Part shown: positions 13,078 to 21,366 of the stretch, one piece after another | How positions within the stretch are numbered: position 1 is the first letter of the stretch | Layout: every line of letters begins with the position of its first letter | Virus record (IMG/VR): IMGVR_UViG_3300050121_000072 | Coordinates: 1 to 39,585 of that record | Length of the DNA stretch: 39,585 bases | Strand: one strand, 5' to 3' | Source of the DNA: a virus | The notes under the pieces: model-generated | Databases searched by the model: none | The model's input: only the letters and a program-made list of their open reading frames with translations | Told to the model about the DNA's origin: nothing | Program-made: the position numbers and the translations under genes

Positions 13078-13192
13078 CGGTCTTATAAGTTACGTTTCGC
13101 TTGTATTTATCATAACTGCTTGCTAAGTTACGCCCCGACAGACGCCGAGAATGCTTGGCATCAAACGATCAATGAAACTGGAGCGCAATCGC
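13078..13192 (+). promoter_or_regulatory. Probable promoter of the recombination operon
   Basis: Gene-free bases between a terminator and the recombination genes. AAGTTACG occurs twice in direct orientation (near 13088 and 13126), a likely regulator site. TTGTAT and CATAAC with 6-7 bp between them are too close to be a standard promoter. A promoter is inferred from position. An in-frame ATG at 13151 could extend the next gene, but 13193 has the better ribosome site. Confidence 0.4.
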
Positions 13193-14359
13193 ATGGCACG
13201 TAAGTCACCCGCTGAAAATCTCGCAAATGAATTGCCTGAAGGCGAGCATCAAGAAACGATCCCGCTGGGTCTCGAAGGCGTCACTGAGCAGTCCGAACTG
13301 GTGGTACAAAACCCGGCTACCGATATCGCTGAATATCAGCCGCATGAAGAGCAGATCGTGCGACTGGAGACGACCTACGCGAAGCTCGTTGTCGATTGCT
13401 CGACGACTGAAGGCTACGAGAGCGCCAAGGAAGTGCGCGTCGATATCCGTGGCGTGCGTTATGCCCTGGCAAATACCACCAAGACTGCGTTGGTGCCATA
13501 CCAGCAGGCGGTTAAAGATGCTCAGGCCCGGGTCAATCAGGTCAAAGAGTTCGGCGAGGCGCTGAAGGCGCGCGTGCTGGTGCTCGAAGAGCCAATCGAC
13601 GAAGCGATCAAGGCGGAAGAAAAGCACGTTGCTGACGCCAAGGCCGAGCGCGAGCGTATCGAGCGTGAGCGTATCGACGCCATTCAAGCAAAAATCACTC
13701 GCTTCCGCAGCGTGGCAGCAGCCTACGCCAGTCGAAGCGCCGAAGACATCGCTACCGTCCTGGAAGGCGTCAAGGTCTCGGTGATCCTGTTCGAGGAATA
13801 TGCCGAGTTCGAAGCCGATGGCACAATTGCCCGCGACAACGCCATCGAACAGTTGGAAACGTTGCACAAGGGCGCCGTCGAACGTGAGAATGCCGCCGCT
13901 CTGCTGGAGGCACAGCAGAAGGAACTCGAAGAGCTGCGCAAGAAGCAGCGTATTGCTGATGAGCAGGCTGAGACGGATCGCAAGCACAGAGCCGCCGAAG
14001 ACCAGAAGCGTCTCGACGATGCTCAAGCAGAACTCACTCGCCAGCGCGAGCAACTGCAACGTGATCAAGATGCCCAGCGTAAAAAGGACGAACAGTACCA
14101 GCGCGATCAGGAAGAGCTGGCTCGCCTGCGTGCTGCCGCTTCCGCACCCGCTCCGGTTGCCGCCATCGCTATCCAGGCTGCCGATCCTGTTGCAGTTGTG
14201 CCGGTTGAGGTCTCCGCTGTCGCCGCCCACTCGGCACCTGAAGCTGATGATGTAACTACCCTGGCGCCCCTAGTGGACGATATCGTTGAAGCCGTCGCGC
14301 TGAGCTTCGACGTAGACCTCGAAACCTCCCGTGCGTGGCTGCGCGCTATGCAGTTCTAA
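13193..14359 (+). CDS. Coiled-coil recombination-accessory protein, 388 aa
   Basis: The start MARKSPAENLANELPEGEHQ has GGAG nine bases upstream. Residues 60-150 form a helical domain (VRVDIRGVRYALANTTKTAL, then PYQQAVKDAQARVNQVKEF). Residues 165-320 form long charged coiled coils (ERERIERERIDAIQAKI and EELRKKQRIADEQAETDRK). An Ala/Pro/Val linker and a short C-terminal helix follow. Proteins of this kind (some called DUF1351) sit immediately upstream of RecT in many phages and may act with it. Not related to condensin-type ATPases: there is no Walker motif. Confidence 0.65.
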   Translation: MARKSPAENLANELPEGEHQETIPLGLEGVTEQSELVVQNPATDIAEYQPHEEQIVRLETTYAKLVVDCSTTEGYESAKEVRVDIRGVRYALANTTKTALVPYQQAVKDAQARVNQVKEFGEALKARVLVLEEPIDEAIKAEEKHVADAKAERERIERERIDAIQAKITRFRSVAAAYASRSAEDIATVLEGVKVSVILFEEYAEFEADGTIARDNAIEQLETLHKGAVERENAAALLEAQQKELEELRKKQRIADEQAETDRKHRAAEDQKRLDDAQAELTRQREQLQRDQDAQRKKDEQYQRDQEELARLRAAASAPAPVAAIAIQAADPVAVVPVEVSAVAAHSAPEADDVTTLAPLVDDIVEAVALSFDVDLETSRAWLRAMQF

Positions 14360-14412
14360 ACACCAATTCCATCTGAGTGCCGACCTGCAAACGGTCGGAC
14401 ACGGAGAGCGCA

Positions 14413-15402
14413 ATGAGCGACACCGAAACCCAAGTTCAAAACAGTTTGGCAACCATCGACCCATCCCATAACGCAGCGGCGCTCATCCTCGACCAGGGGA
14501 CGATGAAGTCGATGACTGAACTCGCCACGATGATGTCGAAGGGCGTAGCAAGCGTTCCTAAGCATCTGCGCGGGAATCAGGCCGACTGCATGGCGGTGGT
14601 TCTGCAAGCCATGCAATGGCAGATGAATCCCTTCGCCGTGGCTCAGAAAACCTTCATCATCAACGGTGGCGCATTGAGCTATGAGGCTCAGCTCGTCAAT
14701 GCGGTGATCATCTCGAAGGCCCCGGTCAAGGGTCGCCTGAATTTCGAATGGTTCGGCAACTGGGAAAACGTCATCGGGAAGATGCGCGAAGTCACCAGCA
14801 AGACCAAGAAGGATGAGGATACCGGGGAGCCCAAGAAATACCGTGTTCCAGACTGGAGCTTTGAAGATGAGAAGGGCCTCGGGATCAAGGTCTGGGCAAC
14901 CTTCAGAGGCGAGGATGAGCCTCGCATGCTGGAACTGTTGCTCACCCAGGTTCGCACGCGAAATTCGACGCTCTGGGCTGAAGACCCGAAACAGCAGATC
15001 GCGTATCTGGTGACAAAGAAGTGGGCTCGCCTCTTCTGCCCGGACGTTATCCTCGGTGTGTACACCCCCGACGAGTTCGAGGACTCCTATGGCAGCGAGC
15101 GCGATATCACCCCCGCCAAGCAGGCCGCGAACACCGCAGCCGTCGCCAGCGTTTCGTTCGGGCCTAAGTCGCCGTCGCCGGAGATCGATAGCGTATTCGC
15201 CGAGCTTCTGGCCGCAGCCAAGACTCAGAACATCGAAACCTATGCAGCCGCCTGGGCCAAGCTCGCGCGTAAGCAACGAGCCGCTATCGGCATCGAGTGT
15301 CATGAGGCCCTGAAGAACCTGGCAGCCACTGTAGACGCAGACTTCACGGAAATCCCGGATAAACGTGATGATCAGCCAGCCGCTGAAGGGGCCGAGCAGT
15401 AA
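14413..15402 (+). CDS. recT: RecT-family single-strand annealing protein
   Basis: The start at 14413 has GGAG upstream. The RecT pattern is clear: LATMMSKGVASVPKHLRGNQ, ADCMAVVLQAMQWQMNPFAV, then ALSYEAQLVNAVI and a beta-rich core with VWATFRGEDEPR, followed by KWARLFCPDVILGVYTPDE. Length 329 is near the family norm. RecT coats single-stranded DNA and anneals complementary strands. It works here with the exonuclease encoded directly downstream with a one-base overlap. The C-terminal 70 residues are more variable and may bind the exonuclease or SSB. Confidence 0.92.
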   Translation: MSDTETQVQNSLATIDPSHNAAALILDQGTMKSMTELATMMSKGVASVPKHLRGNQADCMAVVLQAMQWQMNPFAVAQKTFIINGGALSYEAQLVNAVIISKAPVKGRLNFEWFGNWENVIGKMREVTSKTKKDEDTGEPKKYRVPDWSFEDEKGLGIKVWATFRGEDEPRMLELLLTQVRTRNSTLWAEDPKQQIAYLVTKKWARLFCPDVILGVYTPDEFEDSYGSERDITPAKQAANTAAVASVSFGPKSPSPEIDSVFAELLAAAKTQNIETYAAAWAKLARKQRAAIGIECHEALKNLAATVDADFTEIPDKRDDQPAAEGAEQ

Positions 15403-16064
15403 TGGCCGAGCAGCTTCAAGGCACCGAAGCATGGCATGCCGACAGAAGTGGCCGACTGACCGCGAGTCGATTCAAAGATGTTCTAGCGTGGGGAAAACCT
15501 GACAAGCACGGTAAGCGGGAGCCTCAAGGCGCTCGCACTACGTACATGCTTGAGCTGTGCTTTGAGCGGCTGGCAAAGCGCGCCAAGCACAGCGTCAGCA
15601 GCAAGTCGATGGCGTGGGGGCATGAGCAAGAAAAGCCCTCTCACGACGCGTACGAGATGCAGACTGGCAACGTCGTGACTAAGTCCGGCTTCATCGTTCA
15701 CCCGAAGTACGACTGGCTCGGATGCTCGCCTGATGGCCTGATCGACGTCGATGGCGGCATTGAATCGAAGAACCCATTCAGTGAGGCAGTTCATGTCCGC
15801 ACCTGGCTCGAAGGCATGCCCGAGGAACACATGCCGCAGGTCCAGGGCTGCATGTTCGTCACGGGACGGAAATGGTGGGATTTCTTGTCGTTCGATTCGC
15901 GTCAAGATGAAGAATGTCAGTTGTACATCGAGACTATTCCGCGCGACGAAGCCTATATCGCCAACCTGCACCGTGAGCTTATTCAGTTCAATCTGGAACT
16001 GAACCGGATGGTTGACGAAGTTGCAGATAAGGCGCGGGCTCAAGCTCAGCGGCTCGGCGCGTAA
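15402..16064 (+). CDS. YqaJ-type viral recombinase exonuclease
   Basis: Predicted 220 residues with the YqaJ/lambda-exo nuclease core: [20 protein letters not shown], then a Glu-containing helix ([14 protein letters not shown]), [19 protein letters not shown] (catalytic D and E-x-K), and [19 protein letters not shown]. It degrades the 5' strand of duplex ends to leave 3' tails for RecT. Its ATG overlaps the recT stop by one base (TAATG), indicating coupled translation. Confidence 0.92.
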   Translation: MAEQLQGTEAWHADRSGRLTASRFKDVLAWGKPDKHGKREPQGARTTYMLELCFERLAKRAKHSVSSKSMAWGHEQEKPSHDAYEMQTGNVVTKSGFIVHPKYDWLGCSPDGLIDVDGGIESKNPFSEAVHVRTWLEGMPEEHMPQVQGCMFVTGRKWWDFLSFDSRQDEECQLYIETIPRDEAYIANLHRELIQFNLELNRMVDEVADKARAQAQRLGA

Positions 16065-16104
16065 ATTAATCACCGCTCTGGCGGAAATAAAAGAGGGACG
16101 AGCC

Positions 16105-16638
16105 ATGGCTCGCGGTATCAATAAAGTCATCCTTGTCGTGACAATTGGGCAAGATCCTGAAGTACGTTTTTTCCCTGACGGTACTGCGGTCTGCAATCTC
16201 AGCGGAGCCACCAACGAATCGTGGACAGACAAACAGACCGGGCAGAAGGTCGAGCGCTCTGAATGGCATCGTATCTCCCTCATCGGCAAGATCGCCGAGA
16301 TAGCTGGCGAGTACGTTCGCAAGGGTTCGCAAGTCTACTTTGAAGGGAAGCTCAGGACGCGCGAATACGAAAAAGATGGTGCGAAGCATTACACGACCGA
16401 AGTGCTCGTGGACATGAAGGGGACTATGCAGTTGCTCGGGGGCGCACCGAAGGATGGTGATCAGCGCCAGCAACACCCACAGGCTGGTGCGGCGCGTCAG
16501 GCTGCCCCACGCCAGAACAATCAGCAGCAACGACCTCAGCAAGCTCGCCAGCAGAATCAAGGTGGCGCTCTTCCTGACTTCGATTCTTTCGATGACGACA
16601 TTCCGTTCTCTCCTATGCACCACTTGGTCGGGGCATGA
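16105..16638 (+). CDS. ssb: Single-stranded DNA-binding protein with extended tail
   Basis: The start [20 protein letters not shown] is chosen as the normal SSB N-terminus. The OB fold covers residues 1-115 ([40 protein letters not shown]). A Gln/Ala/Arg-rich linker follows. The usual C-terminal acidic tip DSFDDDIPF ends at residue 168, but the protein continues for nine more residues (SPMHHLVGA). In standard SSB the free Phe carboxylate at the end is needed to bind partner proteins. The extension could block or change recruitment of host partners. Confidence 0.92.
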   Translation: MARGINKVILVVTIGQDPEVRFFPDGTAVCNLSGATNESWTDKQTGQKVERSEWHRISLIGKIAEIAGEYVRKGSQVYFEGKLRTREYEKDGAKHYTTEVLVDMKGTMQLLGGAPKDGDQRQQHPQAGAARQAAPRQNNQQQRPQQARQQNQGGALPDFDSFDDDIPFSPMHHLVGA

Positions 16639-16641
16639 TCT

Positions 16642-17163
16642 ATGGAAGCGGTAGATCCCCCGGTAGAGCTACAGACCCACTTCAAGGCTCACGTCGGTAA
16701 CAAGCCAGAAGACCGCGCTATTACTCGCGAATGGCTAGCCCAGGCAATGGCCGGAACCTATATCGAAGTGGTTGAAGGCTTCAAGGCGATCAAGCCAAAA
16801 GACCCGCGAAAAGAACCCACGGAAGAGAAGAAAGCCAGCATGACATTACCGCAATCGACACCACGCAACCCCAATACCCTGCTGATGATTGACGTCCTGA
16901 AGGTCATCGGCAGCAATGCAAATCTGAGCGAAGCCATGGGCGCGCCGTGCGACTGGAAGATCATGGTTCCGGCTCGCAAGACTGCCCAGGTACGTGAGCT
17001 GATGCACTACTGGCCTCTGATCAAGAAGATCCGCAGCAATCACGATAACGGTCGCACCGTCGAGCACTTCGCCGAGAAGTACGGCTACGACATCGACTAT
17101 GTCCAAGACCTTTGTGACAAGTTCAACGTTCTGAAGCATATCGAGGTGGCCCATGTGGTTTAA
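16642..17163 (+). CDS. Hypothetical protein before rdgC fusion, 173 aa
   Basis: Starts three bases after ssb. The N-terminal 50 residues include [21 protein letters not shown] Lys/Pro-rich linker follows ([14 protein letters not shown]). The C-terminal 110 residues are helical with a possible DNA-binding look ([58 protein letters not shown]). It overlaps the next gene by 11 bases. Probably a recombination or regulatory accessory; not recognised. Confidence 0.6.
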   Translation: MEAVDPPVELQTHFKAHVGNKPEDRAITREWLAQAMAGTYIEVVEGFKAIKPKDPRKEPTEEKKASMTLPQSTPRNPNTLLMIDVLKVIGSNANLSEAMGAPCDWKIMVPARKTAQVRELMHYWPLIKKIRSNHDNGRTVEHFAEKYGYDIDYVQDLCDKFNVLKHIEVAHVV

Positions 17164-18355
17164 GAATTTGCAGGTGTACCGGCTGACACAGCAGATCGAC
17201 TTTGACGAAGCCGAGGTGGAAGCTGCGCTCGGCACGAAGCGTACGCGCCCGTGCGGCAGCCAGGAGATGTCCACGTATGGGTTCATGCCGCCAGTGCTGA
17301 AGGGTGACGAAGCACCTCTTATGCACATCGTGGGCGGCTATATCCATATCATGACGAAGAAAATCGAGAAGATGATCCCGGGTTCGGTGATCAAGGATGC
17401 TGTGACGGAGAAGGTTGCCGAGATCGAGTTCCGCGAACAGCGCAAGGTCTACAAGAAAGAACGTGACCAGATCAAGGACGAGATCATCCAGGCCGCGCTG
17501 CCGAGGGCTTTTACGAAGTTCAAGATCACGCACGCGCTGATCATGCCAAAGCAGCGCCTGATCATCGTTGACGCCAGCAGCCCAAGCCATGCCGAAGATC
17601 TGCTGAGCACGCTGCGCAAATGCCTTGGGACGCTGCCCGTGCGCCCGATGACTGTCAAGATCGCCCCGGCTGCTGTGATGACCGAATGGGTCAGGAGTCA
17701 AGAATCAGCGCCCGACTTCTACATCCTCGACGAATGCATCCTGCGCGATATCCAGGAAGGCGGCGGATCGATCACAGCCAAGGCTCAAGATCTCACGTCC
17801 GACGAGATAAAACTGTGCATCGAGAGTGGCAAGCTGACCACTCAGCTCTCGCTGGCCTGGAAGGACAAGCTCTCGTTTGTGCTGAATGATCAGCTCCAGG
17901 TGCGGCGCCTGAAGTTCGATGACCTGTTGCAGGATCGGGCCGAACAGGATGGCGGTGACGACGCTCGTGGGCAGCTCGATGCAGCCATGTTAATCATGGG
18001 CGGAACGTTCGCCGAATTCATCCCGGCGCTTGCTGAAGCAATGGGCGGCGAAGAGTTCCCCGAGGGCCTTGGTGCAGATACGCTTCCAGAGTCAACCCTG
18101 ACTGCCCTCGCCAATATCCCAGGCGTTGAGGTGATCTCCGCGCCCGAGCCATTCCATGGAGAAGCAGGCAATGACCCTCTTTATGCAGAAGCGGTCGGCC
18201 ATGTGCGAGAAACCAAGCGCGCTTCGATTTCATCTGTCCAGCGCAAGCTGAAGATCGGCTACAACCGGGCGGCCCGCATGATCGAACAGATGGAGATTGA
18301 TGCCGTCATCACACCGATGAATACCAACGGAAACCGCGAAATTATCGCCCAATAA
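17153..18355 (+). CDS. RdgC fused to an FtsK gamma domain
   Basis: Predicted 400 residues. The first 300 match RdgC closely: [13 protein letters not shown] start, TYGFMPPV, then KEKKAxVY-like [40 protein letters not shown] and [20 protein letters not shown]. RdgC rings bind duplex DNA and restrain RecA. After a 35-residue linker, residues 341-400 match the FtsK gamma winged helix almost word for word ([20 protein letters not shown] and [12 protein letters not shown]). In FtsK this domain reads KOPS polarity sequences and activates XerD at dif. Normal RdgC is about 300 residues, so the extra domain is a real fusion within one frame. The ribosome site is GAGGTGG. Lies in the recT-ssb operon. 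Confidence 0.9.
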   Translation: MWFKNLQVYRLTQQIDFDEAEVEAALGTKRTRPCGSQEMSTYGFMPPVLKGDEAPLMHIVGGYIHIMTKKIEKMIPGSVIKDAVTEKVAEIEFREQRKVYKKERDQIKDEIIQAALPRAFTKFKITHALIMPKQRLIIVDASSPSHAEDLLSTLRKCLGTLPVRPMTVKIAPAAVMTEWVRSQESAPDFYILDECILRDIQEGGGSITAKAQDLTSDEIKLCIESGKLTTQLSLAWKDKLSFVLNDQLQVRRLKFDDLLQDRAEQDGGDDARGQLDAAMLIMGGTFAEFIPALAEAMGGEEFPEGLGADTLPESTLTALANIPGVEVISAPEPFHGEAGNDPLYAEAVGHVRETKRASISSVQRKLKIGYNRAARMIEQMEIDAVITPMNTNGNREIIAQ

Positions 18356-18371
18356 CTCAAGGAATCACCGA

Positions 18372-18785
18372 ATGCCGCGTTACAGCGTATTGCTCGAAGC
18401 CACTGGCAAAGAGCTGCCCATGCTCCACAAACAACAAGCCGAAAACTACGTCATCTTCTTGCAGCAGGTGAACCCAGTCGGCAGCCACGGCACCGTCATC
18501 GAATCGCAGATGCCGGAACTCGAATTCATGCGCGGCCTGATCCAGACCTTGGCAGCAATGCTCGGCAAAGAGCAGAACGATCACGAAAAACACATGGAGA
18601 TGATGCGGCGCGACAGCTCTCTTCTCTATGGAGCAATCGATTTGCTCAAGAATCTCGGCAAGAAGCACCGCATCAATCAGAAGTGGAGAAATCGTGCGGA
18701 AACGATCATCGGCCTGCACGCGTCCACCCAGCAACAGCCACAGGAACAATCGGGAGAACAAGATGAAAAATCTGACGCAGAATGA
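18372..18785 (+). CDS. Hypothetical helical protein, 137 aa
   Basis: AAGGA upstream of the ATG at 18372. The protein is mainly helical and charged (LEFMRGLIQTLAAMLGKEQN, then a run with four Met and two His residues) and ends in a Gln/Glu-rich tail. It overlaps the next small gene by 23 bases. No family recognised; part of the rightward operon. Confidence 0.6.
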   Translation: MPRYSVLLEATGKELPMLHKQQAENYVIFLQQVNPVGSHGTVIESQMPELEFMRGLIQTLAAMLGKEQNDHEKHMEMMRRDSSLLYGAIDLLKNLGKKHRINQKWRNRAETIIGLHASTQQQPQEQSGEQDEKSDAE

Positions 18786-18918
18786 TCTGTCCGGGCTCGA
18801 AAAGGCCAAGGAAGCGCTTACCACTTCTGGCCGACCTGGCGCAGCTGCCGTGGTCGATGAAATGATTCGCCGGATCACCAAGCAAGAACCGGCCAAGGCG
18901 CAAGGAGCAACACAGTGA
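18763..18918 (+). CDS. Small protein, 51 aa
   Basis: Starts at MKNLTQNDLSGLEKAKEALT inside the end of the preceding gene and stops overlapping the GTG of the next. GGGAG eight bases upstream supports the start. It forms one helix pair with RPGAAAVVDEMIRRITKQEP. Unknown function. Confidence 0.55.
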   Translation: MKNLTQNDLSGLEKAKEALTTSGRPGAAAVVDEMIRRITKQEPAKAQGATQ

Positions 18919-19217
18919 TCGCCATCGTTATTGCTTTTGTCTTGGCCGCTGGACTGCTGTACCTGATGCATGGATCGATCAAGTTAGGCGGACCAATCAA
19001 TCGCCGAGCCGCTATCATCTTCGGCGTAGCAGCTGCAACCGTCCTGATCAGCGGAGCTCTCATGTACCCGGCCTGCAACGTTTGGCAGGCTGGTCGCGCC
19101 GCTGACGCAAAGGTGCGGGCCGCAGAGGGTGAAGCTGACTCGATCAAGGTGCTTACCGGCGCACTGGGGGGAACCGAGAACTATCTGAACTACCTGAAGG
19201 CCCGGAGCGACAAATGA
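18915..19217 (+). CDS. Small membrane protein, 100 aa
   Basis: GTG start overlapping the preceding stop (GTGA). It has two hydrophobic segments: IAIVIAFVLAAGLLYLMHGS at residues 2-21 and AAIIFGVAAATVLISGALMY at about 35-54. A soluble helical tail follows with RAADAKVRAAEGEADSIKVL. Possibly an inner-membrane protein of the early operon; no match to known holins or exclusion proteins. Confidence 0.6.
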   Translation: MIAIVIAFVLAAGLLYLMHGSIKLGGPINRRAAIIFGVAAATVLISGALMYPACNVWQAGRAADAKVRAAEGEADSIKVLTGALGGTENYLNYLKARSDK

Positions 19218-19477
19218 GCGAAGCCACTCTCGTCGATAGGCTGGATAGCCTGATCAATGTGCTGCAAGCCAATAGCATCCCGCTTGAATCCAGGTGGGTC
19301 GATGTAGACGGTATCGGCGCTATCCTGGGCTTCAGCCGGAACTATGTGCAGAACAAGATCACGGTTCGCCCCGACTTTCCTAGGCCAATGCGTCTCGGGG
19401 ATAAAGGGCATCCCCGCTGGTCAGCCCAGGAAATTCAAGCCTGGGCCAAGCTTCAGCAGGATGCTCCAGCGCACTAA
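19214..19477 (+). CDS. AlpA/excisionase-like DNA-binding protein, 87 aa
   Basis: ATGA overlap with the previous gene. Residues 28-75 form a MerR/AlpA-type winged helix: WVDVDGIGAILGFSRNYVQN, then RPDFPRPMRLG and a basic, aromatic end (GHPRWSAQEIQAWAKL). Its gene converges on and overlaps the integrase stop by three bases. That position next to int suggests an excisionase (recombination directionality factor), made from the opposite strand so that lytic transcription promotes excision. An alternative is a regulator only. Confidence 0.7.
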   Translation: MSEATLVDRLDSLINVLQANSIPLESRWVDVDGIGAILGFSRNYVQNKITVRPDFPRPMRLGDKGHPRWSAQEIQAWAKLQQDAPAH

Positions 19478-20463
19478 TCCAGACGGGCGGCGATAGTTGC
19501 CGCCTCTTCTCTGAAGTAAATCATAAGGCTCCTGGGATCGCGGTGGCCGATCATCTTGGCCAGTTCCAGAACATCCAGCTTGCGGGCCAGGCGCGTCAGT
19601 GCCGTCGCACGCAGATCGTGGAAGTGCAGGTTGCTCAGCTTGATCCGGTGCTTGGCCTTGCGGAACAGCGCATCAGCTGACGACTGAGAAACCTTGAATA
19701 CCTTGTCGCCCCTTCCCCGCATCAGATCCAGAATCTCAATGGCTCGCTTCGACAGCGGCACCTCCCTTCGATCCAGATTCTTCGTGGTGCCGTCCAGCAG
19801 CTCGATGTAACGCTTTCCCGCATGAACCCGAGCCCATTCCAAGCCGAACAGCTCACCGGCCCGCATAGCCGTCTCCAGGGCTAGCAGCATCGCCAGCGCA
19901 ACGTCATGCTGCATCGTCTCCGGCCTACCTCCGAAATAGCCAAGCGCCTCGCAAAGCCGCTGGGTCTCGTCGTCGCTGATAATACGGGTGCGCGGGCGCG
20001 CCTCGGGCGGCTTGCTGACGTCGTCCATCGGGTTGACCTTCAGCCAGCGCCACTCCTTGCGAGCGATCTCGAACACGGCTCGAAGCAGGTTCATGTCGCG
20101 GCGGACACTGGTGCCCTTCACCTGCTTGAGGCGCTGATCACGCCAATTGGCGATTTCCTCGGGCTGGATGTAGGCGATGGGGCGCTCGACGAAGGGAAGC
20201 TCGCGCATGAAGCGCTTGAGGCGCACTTGCTCCCAGCGGTAGCCTCGGCGCCCTGGTGTAACGTTGGTGTAAAAACGAAGGAGCGCGGCGTGCATCGAGT
20301 TATTGTCGGCGGCGAAGATCGGTTGGCCGGTTTCGATTTCGGCCTCGCGCTGGTTTGCCCAGAAAATTGCTTCTGCTTTGGTCCGGAAAGTTTTTGTTGC
20401 GCGTATGCCACGCTTGAGGACCTGCGCGCGCCATTGATCGCCGCGCTTAGTGAAGGAAGCCAT
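19474..20463 (-). CDS. int: Tyrosine-family integrase
   Basis: Predicted 329 residues from MASFTKRGDQWRAQV (an upstream in-frame ATG at 20508 is less likely). The N-terminus is an arm-binding domain. The catalytic domain shows Arg in LETAMRAGEL, Lys in DGTTKNLDRR, HxxR in LHFHDLRATAL, His in MIGHRDP and the nucleophile Tyr at about 316 in LMIYFREE. It integrates phage DNA at attB using attP just upstream of the gene. It is antisense to read-through from the recombination operon. Confidence 0.93.
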   Translation of the reverse strand: MASFTKRGDQWRAQVLKRGIRATKTFRTKAEAIFWANQREAEIETGQPIFAADNNSMHAALLRFYTNVTPGRRGYRWEQVRLKRFMRELPFVERPIAYIQPEEIANWRDQRLKQVKGTSVRRDMNLLRAVFEIARKEWRWLKVNPMDDVSKPPEARPRTRIISDDETQRLCEALGYFGGRPETMQHDVALAMLLALETAMRAGELFGLEWARVHAGKRYIELLDGTTKNLDRREVPLSKRAIEILDLMRGRGDKVFKVSQSSADALFRKAKHRIKLSNLHFHDLRATALTRLARKLDVLELAKMIGHRDPRSLMIYFREEAATIAARLD

Positions 20464-20900
20464 GCTGATTCCGTCCGTGGAATTGGTGTGATTCTTGGTG
20501 TAATGCACACCGGCTATAAGGTGGAAAACAGTGAATTTTCCACTCCATGGACGACTTCAAAACAGCCAACTTTCCCAAACAAATCATATCCTTAGTGTAG
20601 CTTGTTGGTCATAGATGCGAATGAGAGCACTTCCTCTCTTGGGCACCATTGATTCAAGCTGGAAAAGGATTTGAGGTCTGCCTGGTGTGATTTTGGCGTT
20701 ATCGAAATCATCCGGCCATGATCATAACCGCAGATCATCGAAAGATGCCGCCCACGAGGCGGCTTTTTTCGCTTGCGCCAGGAACCAGTCTCGCTACCTC
20801 CCTAACACCCCGGATCACTCCCATCTATCAACACCCAACGTATGCCAAGAGCATGACCTAATGTAAAGCGATCACACCAGTTTCACACCAGATCCCAGGC
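20464..20900. other. attP region with integrase arm-type repeats
   Basis: A gene-free region between int and the late operon. YTGGTGTGAT repeats lie at 20483-20492 and 20495-20504 (TTGGTGTAAT), and 20682-20691, with inverted copies (ATCACACCAG, TTCACACCAG) at 20871-20880 and 20882-20891. Paired sites 11-12 bp apart on each side are typical arm-binding sites. The crossover core should lie between them, but I cannot identify it from one sequence. Late phage genes follow directly, so no host junction is present. Confidence 0.6.
20747..20769 (+). terminator. Plus-strand terminator downstream of int antisense region
   Basis: Hairpin GCCGCC-CACGA-GGCGGC followed by six T residues. It would stop rightward transcripts that continue beyond the excisionase-like gene and pass antisense through int. 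Confidence 0.7.
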
Positions 20901-20904
20901 ACAA

Positions 20905-20930
20905 AAAAACCGGCTCGAAAGCCGGTTTTT
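20905..20930. terminator. Bidirectional terminator at the late-operon end
   Basis: CCGGCT-CGAA-AGCCGG flanked by A and T runs (AAAA left, TTTTT right), so it works in both directions. It lies just after the stop of the last late gene at 20947. Confidence 0.78.
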
Positions 20931-20946
20931 CAACCCTTCAGACCGA

Positions 20947-21354
20947 TCAGGCGCCAGTGGCTGGTGCAGCAGCTTCGGCAGCCGGAGCCTCAACAGCACC
21001 GACGACCGACTCGGCAGCTTGGGCGACGGCGGCGACTTCGGATGCCACGCCTTCGACGGCGGTGACAGCGGTAGCTGCTTCGCTGGTCGCAGCCTGCGCG
21101 GTGGCTTCGGCACCGGCCACGGCGGTGGTAGCCGATTGGGCGGCACTGTCAACAGCACTGGCAGCAGCAGCGCCAGCAACGTCGGCGGCGAGCGACTTGG
21201 TACTGGCAACGACAGCCTGTGCGGCAGTCGCCAGGGGAACGTCTTCGCCGATGCCCAGCAGGCCGCGAACTTCGGAGATGCCGGTTTTCAGGACTTCAGC
21301 GAAGCTGATGAAGTCTTTCAGATCGGCAATAGCGTTGGTGATATTCAGGGACAT
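20947..21354 (-). CDS. Ala-rich helical protein, 135 aa
   Basis: The last gene of the late block. Residues 1-40 look like a folded helix (IADLKDFISFAEVLKTGISE, then VRGLLGIGED). From residue 45 on the sequence is almost only Ala, Val, Thr, Ser, Glu and Gln, suggesting a long helix or disordered tail. The composition recalls the gene at 401-1129. Unknown role, perhaps virion-associated. Confidence 0.55.
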   Translation of the reverse strand: MSLNITNAIADLKDFISFAEVLKTGISEVRGLLGIGEDVPLATAAQAVVASTKSLAADVAGAAAASAVDSAAQSATTAVAGAEATAQAATSEAATAVTAVEGVASEVAAVAQAAESVVGAVEAPAAEAAAPATGA

Positions 21355-21366
21355 GGTATTTCCTCT

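Noticed and set aside
13193-14359. Coiled-coil protein as an SMC/condensin-type ATPase
   Set aside because: No Walker A or B motif; only coiled coil and low-complexity regions.
17153-18355. KOPS sequences in the phage matching the FtsK gamma domain
   Set aside because: By eye I found no clear GGGNAGGG cluster in the window; a computed count is needed, so nothing is claimed.
20612-20646. GAGAGCACTTCCTCTCTTGGGCACCA as tRNA 3' end acting as the att core
   Set aside because: It ends in CCA after a small hairpin, but the loop is not a T-loop and no tRNA body is present; not enough to call an att core.
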